Part shown: in pieces, positions 59,797 to 64,000 of the stretch
How positions within the stretch are numbered: the first letter of the stretch is position 1
Layout of the letters: each line of letters starts with the position of its first letter
Source of the DNA: Streptomyces sp. LUP47B
Lineage (GTDB): Bacteria > Actinomycetota > Actinomycetes > Streptomycetales > Streptomycetaceae
Reading direction: 5' to 3'
Assembly (NCBI RefSeq): GCF_001746295.1
Contig: NZ_MJAH01000005.1
Coordinates: forward strand, 241,723-305,722
DNA length: 64,000 nt
Notes under the pieces: model-generated
What the model saw: the letters and a program-made list of their open reading frames with translations, nothing else
Told to the model about the DNA's origin: nothing
The model's database searches: none
Position numbers and translations under genes: made by a program

Positions 59797-61617
59797 TCAG
59801 CTCAAGTGCCAGACGGTGGGGGTGCGTTGATCGGCCGGGTACTGCACGATCCGGCCGTCGTCCGTGACGGTGAGCGCCATCCGGGTGATCGCGTTGACGA
59901 GCCGGTAGCCGCCCGCCGCGGGCTCCAACTCCCAGCGCTGCAGGGTGCCGGACGGGTCGCAGGTGTCCCAGGTCGCCTCGACACCGGGCTGCAGCGGCAC
60001 GTTGAGCGTGAGCTTGCCGCCGCTGATCGCGAGGCAGCCGGCCGCCGAGCGGAGGGTCACATAGCCGTCCGCCGTGCGCTGCACGGAGGCCGTGAACGAC
60101 CGCCCGAAGGTGTACGTGCCGTCCGCCACCGGCACCCGGGTCAGGTCCCGCCAACCCGGCGCGTGCCCCACCGCCGCGCCGCGCGCCACGAACTCCGCGT
60201 AGGTGGCGTCGGGATGCGGGTCACCCCAGGTGGCCTGGGCGACATGCCGTAGCGCGGGCCAGAGCCGGACGGCGACCTCGTTCTCGGTCTCGCCGCGTCC
60301 GTTGTCAGGCCACAGGCTGATCTTCGCGCCGGTGACGCCGCGGGACGAGGCGAGCTTCTCGCCCTCGAAGCTGCGCGGGTCCCAACTCTGGTCGTAGAGC
60401 GACTCGGTGTCGCTGTGGAAGCCGCCGCGGATGAGGTAGAGCGAATAGGAGGCGTTCATCACCGAGTAGCCCTGCGCGATGAGTTGACTGGGCTTGACCG
60501 CCACGTTCAGCCAGTGCTCGACCGTGGTGTCGGCCTTCACGGGGACGGTGTTGGCTCCGGTCAGGCCGTCGTTCCAGATCCGCAGCTTCACGCCCTTGCC
60601 GGCCGCGTAGTCGTGGACGCGGTTGACGAAGTCGACGAAGGCGTCCTGCGGGGTGGCGCCCGGACCGTACTTCTCCTGGGCGTACTTGAGCATCTGCGGG
60701 TACTTCGCGAAGTCGGAGCCGAGCATGTACTCGTCGGCCCCCATGTGCCAGGACTTCGCCGTGAAGACCTGGGCGTACTCGTCCATCAGGCTCGTGTAGT
60801 AGTCGAAGGCCGCCTGCTGGGTGATGTCGAGACGGGACGGCTGCTTGTTGCCGTCGGAGTCGGTCAGCTGGAGGTCCGGGCGGTTCTCGATCCACGGGTC
60901 GATGTGCCCCGGGGAGTTGATCTCGGGGATGATCTCGACGTGGTACCTGTCACCGAGCGCGACAAGCTGCCGTATCTCGTCCTTGGTGTAGTAGCCCCAG
61001 GTGTTGGCCTCGGGGTGGGCGTCGCTCTTGACCTTCAGCTCCACGAGCAGCTGGTTGAGCTTGTTGTAGGACATCTCGCGGACGAGGTTCTCCAGCCAGG
61101 GCAGCGAGATGTGGATGTAGCAGGCGCACACGCCGACGCCCCGCTCCTTGTAGCGCGGCACGTCGACCGTGCGTCCGGCGGGGATCCGGTCGCCCTGTGC
61201 GAGGAGCTGGAGGAGGGTCCGGGTGCCGTAGAAGGCGCCGGTCTCGGTCGCTCCGGTGATCGACAGGCTGCTGCCGGCGTGGAGTTCGTAGCCCTCGGCG
61301 CCGAGGGAGCTTCGGGACGGCTCGAGGTTGATAACGATGTCACCGGCTCTGGCTCCGCCACGGACGACGGGGACCGAGCCGTGGCCCGCCGCCCGCAGAT
61401 CACCGGCGAGCGTGTCGGCCACGCGGCGTCCGGCCGGGTCGTCGGCGACGAGCCGGGCCCCGGGCCGGTAGACGTAGGCGCCCGACTCCGGAGTCCATCG
61501 GGTCAGCGCGGGCACCGTGACCGGCGGGCCCTGCTCCGAGCGCGCGAGCGCCGGGGCGGGCGCCAGGAGCAGCGCCAGCAGCGCCACGACGGCGGCGAAT
61601 CCCAGCCGTTTCCTCAT
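59797..61617 (-). CDS. Exported GH20 beta-N-acetylhexosaminidase with C-terminal lectin-like domain
   Basis: 606-residue secreted enzyme. Signal peptide to about residue 26 (ending ALARS), a GH20b-type N-terminal domain (about 35-160), then the TIM barrel (about 165-495) with PEINSPGH and the catalytic Asp-Glu pair in HMGADEY (295-296). The last 100 residues (YTFGRSFTASVQ...TLQRWELEPAAGGYRLV) look like a ricin-type or related carbohydrate-binding module. It removes terminal GlcNAc or GalNAc. ATG at 61617 has AGGGAG upstream; an ATG at 61635 lacks a ribosome binding site. A consensus promoter lies just upstream. Confidence 0.91.
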   Translation of the reverse strand: MRKRLGFAAVVALLALLLAPAPALARSEQGPPVTVPALTRWTPESGAYVYRPGARLVADDPAGRRVADTLAGDLRAAGHGSVPVVRGGARAGDIVINLEPSRSSLGAEGYELHAGSSLSITGATETGAFYGTRTLLQLLAQGDRIPAGRTVDVPRYKERGVGVCACYIHISLPWLENLVREMSYNKLNQLLVELKVKSDAHPEANTWGYYTKDEIRQLVALGDRYHVEIIPEINSPGHIDPWIENRPDLQLTDSDGNKQPSRLDITQQAAFDYYTSLMDEYAQVFTAKSWHMGADEYMLGSDFAKYPQMLKYAQEKYGPGATPQDAFVDFVNRVHDYAAGKGVKLRIWNDGLTGANTVPVKADTTVEHWLNVAVKPSQLIAQGYSVMNASYSLYLIRGGFHSDTESLYDQSWDPRSFEGEKLASSRGVTGAKISLWPDNGRGETENEVAVRLWPALRHVAQATWGDPHPDATYAEFVARGAAVGHAPGWRDLTRVPVADGTYTFGRSFTASVQRTADGYVTLRSAAGCLAISGGKLTLNVPLQPGVEATWDTCDPSGTLQRWELEPAAGGYRLVNAITRMALTVTDDGRIVQYPADQRTPTVWHLS

Positions 61618-61645
61618 GAGTGACTCCCTATTCATCGGATGGCTG

Positions 61646-61674
61646 ATAATTGAGGTCAGCACAAGGGCTGTCAA
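61646..61674 (-). promoter_or_regulatory. Near-consensus promoter of the GH20-GH29 operon
   Basis: On the reverse strand TTGACA (61674-61669) is followed after 17 bp by AATTAT (61651-61646). This is one of the best vegetative-type promoter matches in the window. Transcription should start near 61639, leaving about 22 nt before the GH20 start codon. No TGGTNNNACCA operator was seen here. Confidence 0.6.
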
Positions 61675-61865
61675 CGGGGCAGAATCGGCTGAGAGTTGAT
61701 CCAGAGATCGGATGACCTGCTGGTCGACGCCTCTCTCCGATGCCCTCCGTCGCGAAAAGTCCAAGAAGACCGGTCCGAATGTCCAAGAGCGAGCGCTCTC
61801 GACGCGACGTCCGCCTCCGGGCAGAGTTCTCCCTACGTACTCGCGAGTAGCCCCGAGGAGCGCAC

Positions 61866-63209
61866 GTGACCAGCTGGGTCGGCCGTACCGCCGCCGAGAT
61901 CGCCGCCGCCGTCCGCGAGAAGCGGGCCACGCCCCGGGAGGTGCTGGCCGAGCACCTCGCCCGGATCGAGAGGCTCGACGGGCGGATCGGGGCGTTCCGG
62001 GTGGTGCGCGCCGAAGCGGCGCTGGCGGAGGCCGACGAGGTGGGCTCCCGGGGCGACCTCGGGGAACTGCCCCTGGCGGGCGTGCCCGTGGCCGTCAAGG
62101 ACAACCTCTCCGTGCGCGGCGAGACCAACCGTGTCGGCTCCGCCGCAACCCCGGACACGCCGGCCGAGGCGGATCACGAGGTCGTCGCCCGGCTGCGGGC
62201 CGCGGGCGCGGTGGTCGTGGGGCTGACGAACGTCCCGGAGCTGTGTGTCTTCGGCACCACGGAGGGCGTCCACGGCACCTCCCGGAACCCCTGGGACACC
62301 TCGCGTACGGCGGGCGGCTCGTCCGGCGGCAGCGCGGCCGCGGTCGCCGCGGGCCTGGTCCCGATCGCCCTCGGCAACGACGGCATGGGCTCCCTGCGCA
62401 TCCCGGCGGCCAACTGCGGGCTCGTCACCCTGAAGCCGGGGTCGGGGGTGGTCCCGGCCGGCATCAGCGACGGCGACTGGTTCGGCATGTCCGAAAACGG
62501 TCCGCTCGCGACCACGGTCGAGGACGCCCGCCTGCTGCTTTCGGTCATCGCCGGCACCGAGTTCGTACGACGGGACACGCCCGCCGCGCTCGATGTCGCG
62601 GTGTCCCTGCGCAGCCCGCTCGCCGGCGTCACGGTCAGCGCGCCGTATACGAACGCGGTCCGGGAGGCGGCCGGGCTGCTGATCAAGGCGGGGCATCAGG
62701 TGCGGCGGGCGGACCCGCCGTACCCGCTGTCGCTGGGTGTCACCTCGCTCGCCACGTGGACGGCGGGCACCTCGGTGGACGCGGCGGGGCTGGATCCGCG
62801 GCTGCTGGCCCGGCGCACCCGGGTGCACGCGGCGATCGGCCGGCGCTTCGTCAACACCGTGCGCAAGGGCAAGGCCCGGCAGGAACTGCGCGAGCGCCTG
62901 GAGCCGTTCTTCGCCGAGCACGACGTGCTGCTGCTTCCGGCGCTGGCCCGCCGCTCCCCCAAGGCCGAGGCCTGGCACGAGCGGGGCTGGTTGCGCAATG
63001 TCCTGGTCAACACCAACTACTCGCCGCTCACCCCGCCGTGGAACCTCACGGGCTGGCCGGCGATGTCGGTCCCGCTCGGCACGCTGTCCTCGGGCGCCCC
63101 CACCGCCGTACAACTGGTGGCCCGGCCCGGGTCGGAGTCGGTGCTGCTGGAGGTCGCGGAGGAGCTGGAGCGGCGGCAGCCGTGGCGGCGGACGGCACCG
63201 CTCGACTGA
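61866..63209 (+). CDS. Amidase signature family hydrolase (second copy)
   Basis: 447-residue amidase signature enzyme. Candidate triad residues are the lysine in VAVKDN (about K78), the serines in GGSSGGSA (about 151-153) and the nucleophile in NDGMGSLRIPAA (about S176). It shares with the amidase at 324 the N-terminal LARIE...AFRVVRAEAALAEA layout and the unusual DGxGS nucleophile loop, so the two are related paralogues of one subfamily. GTG at 61866 follows GAGGAG. It is divergent from the GH20 gene and convergent with the GNAT gene. The substrate is unknown and no link to the glycan genes is evident. Confidence 0.88.
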   Translation: MTSWVGRTAAEIAAAVREKRATPREVLAEHLARIERLDGRIGAFRVVRAEAALAEADEVGSRGDLGELPLAGVPVAVKDNLSVRGETNRVGSAATPDTPAEADHEVVARLRAAGAVVVGLTNVPELCVFGTTEGVHGTSRNPWDTSRTAGGSSGGSAAAVAAGLVPIALGNDGMGSLRIPAANCGLVTLKPGSGVVPAGISDGDWFGMSENGPLATTVEDARLLLSVIAGTEFVRRDTPAALDVAVSLRSPLAGVTVSAPYTNAVREAAGLLIKAGHQVRRADPPYPLSLGVTSLATWTAGTSVDAAGLDPRLLARRTRVHAAIGRRFVNTVRKGKARQELRERLEPFFAEHDVLLLPALARRSPKAEAWHERGWLRNVLVNTNYSPLTPPWNLTGWPAMSVPLGTLSSGAPTAVQLVARPGSESVLLEVAEELERRQPWRRTAPLD

Positions 63210-63230
63210 ACACCGGTCCTGGGAGAAGTC

Positions 63231-63713
63231 CTAGAGAGCCTTGTACATGATGTGCAGTCCGACCCGCCCGTGCCGGGGGTGTTCGAAGGCGTCCGGCACG
63301 GTGCCGAGGATCGTGAAGCCGAGCGAGGTCCACAGCCGCACGGCCGGGTTGGTCTCGACGACGGCGTTGAAGACCATCCCCCGGTAGCCGTCGGCCGCGG
63401 CGGCGGCCAGGATGTGCTCGGCGAGGGTGCGGCCGATGCCGCGGCCGCCCTGGTCGGGGTCGACCATGAAGCCGGCGTTGGCGATACGGGCGGCGGGACC
63501 GCCGTAGTTGGGGGTGACGTAGGCCGAGGCGACCAGGGCGCCGCTCTCGTCCTCGACGACGTAGACGCGCTTGACCGGGTGCATCCACAGGGCGCGCGCT
63601 GTGTCTTCGGGAGTGTCGGGGTCCCAGGCGTAGGTCTCGCCCGCGGCCACGATCCGGTGCCAGAAAGGCCAGATCCGCGGCCAGTCGTCGGCCGCGGCTT
63701 CTCTGATCAGCAT
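63231..63713 (-). CDS. GNAT-family N-acetyltransferase
   Basis: 160-residue GNAT protein. The acetyl-CoA pyrophosphate loop is GGRGIGRTL (about 90-98) in the context FMVDPDQGGRGIG, followed by the fourth-strand pattern MVFNAVVETNPAVRLWTSLGF. It resembles phosphinothricin/amino-acid-type acetyltransferases, but the substrate cannot be assigned. ATG at 63713. It is convergent with the amidase gene and lies 51 bp downstream of the small ORF at 63765-63938. Confidence 0.87.
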   Translation of the reverse strand: MLIREAAADDWPRIWPFWHRIVAAGETYAWDPDTPEDTARALWMHPVKRVYVVEDESGALVASAYVTPNYGGPAARIANAGFMVDPDQGGRGIGRTLAEHILAAAAADGYRGMVFNAVVETNPAVRLWTSLGFTILGTVPDAFEHPRHGRVGLHIMYKAL

Positions 63714-63764
63714 GGGCGTGAGTCTCGCACGCCCATGCCGTCGGCGATCGCGAAGATCCTGCGG

Positions 63765-63938
63765 TCAGTCCACGCTGGGCAGGATGTGGGGCTCGGCGAG
63801 GTCGTCCTCGTAGCCCGCGAGACGGATGGGGGCGGAGCGCGCCCACACGTCGAGACTGCCGATGTCTCCGGGCCGTCGGCCCGCACGCTCCGGGCGTTCC
63901 TTGGGGCGTTGTTCGCGATTCGTCTTCTCCGGTGTCAC
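63765..63938 (-). CDS. Small 57-residue protein of unknown function
   Basis: 57-residue protein from a GTG at 63938 with an unusually strong ribosome binding site (AAGGAG, 63945-63950), which supports real expression. The N-terminal half is highly charged (EKTNREQRPKERPERAGRRP); the C-terminal half is distinct, with hydrophobic and acidic residues (GSLDVWARSAPIRL, GYEDDLAEPHILPSVD). There are no cysteines, signal peptide or membrane segment. The charged leader plus short distinct tail resembles a peptide precursor, but no modifying enzyme is in view; sequence beyond 64000 would be upstream. I do not recognise a family. Confidence 0.6.
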   Translation of the reverse strand: MTPEKTNREQRPKERPERAGRRPGDIGSLDVWARSAPIRLAGYEDDLAEPHILPSVD

Positions 63939-64000
63939 CGCGCACTCCTTATGTGTCGGGCTCACCCTCGGGACGTACCTGTGCAACCTACGGTCGAGGC

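Overview
The window is a high-GC actinobacterial chromosome segment, almost certainly Streptomyces. The reasons are dense ORFs with G/C in nearly every third codon position, many GTG and TTG starts, twin-arginine signals, and a Streptomyces-type gene set (ergothioneine egtABCD, an RmdA-type c-di-GMP enzyme, an SCO0930-type lipoprotein, DUF6777, SpoIIE-type phosphatase). From memory, and unchecked, the order egtABCD / olsBA / sdhBAC / rmdA / SCO0930-like lipoprotein follows the left-arm region near SCO0910-SCO0930 of S. coelicolor. I found no tRNA, rRNA, insertion sequence, prophage or CRISPR.

Layout. 1-5.4 kb: start of a Tat-exported protein, an amidase, an NfeD-like/flotillin pair, a 4-TM protein, a solitary PemK/MazF-type protein and a bacterial poly(ADP-ribose) glycohydrolase. 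5.7-11.3 kb: egtABCD, four overlapping genes for ergothioneine, convergent with a PLP-dependent C-S lyase. 11.4-18 kb: dodecin, HAD hydrolase, PL9-type pectate lyase, thioredoxin-like ferredoxin, RlaP-type nucleotidyltransferase, flavin monooxygenase, UvrA-like ABC ATPase. 18-25.6 kb: ornithine-lipid genes olsBA, succinate dehydrogenase sdhCAB with a divergent LysR regulator, and a beta-propeller lipoprotein. 25.6-34.7 kb: rmdA coupled to a methyltransferase, then a cell-envelope block (SCO0930-type lipoprotein, proline-rich membrane protein, DUF4239 protein, two paralogous tail-anchored exported proteins, class F sortase, polysaccharide deacetylase). 35-46 kb: stress protein, MarR/hydrolase pair with palindromic operators, CapA-like protein, ECF sigma factor and its likely anti-sigma factor flanking a gene with a strongly structured leader, Fpg/Nei glycosylase, SpoIIE-type phosphatase, DUF6777 gene (apparently frameshifted), lipase maturation factor.

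46-61.6 kb is the most coherent unit: a fucosylated-glycan utilisation locus. One eight-gene operon encodes an RbsABC-type sugar transporter plus L-fuconate dehydratase, SDR dehydrogenase, aldo/keto reductase, RhaM-type mutarotase and a COG3618-type lactonase, which together make most of the oxidative L-fucose pathway. A divergent FadR-type GntR regulator has matching operators in the shared promoter region. On the other side lie a cytoplasmic GH38 alpha-mannosidase and exported GH29 alpha-L-fucosidase and GH20 hexosaminidase, a set suited to trimming fucose, GlcNAc and mannose from glycoprotein glycans. The window closes with a second amidase, a GNAT acetyltransferase and a 57-residue protein of unknown function with a strong ribosome binding site.

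The least explained object is a 178-bp nested palindrome at 38928-39105 between the sigma-factor gene and the next ORF. It folds into a multi-branched structure with a 25-bp closing stem and is either a structured leader RNA or a MITE-like element.
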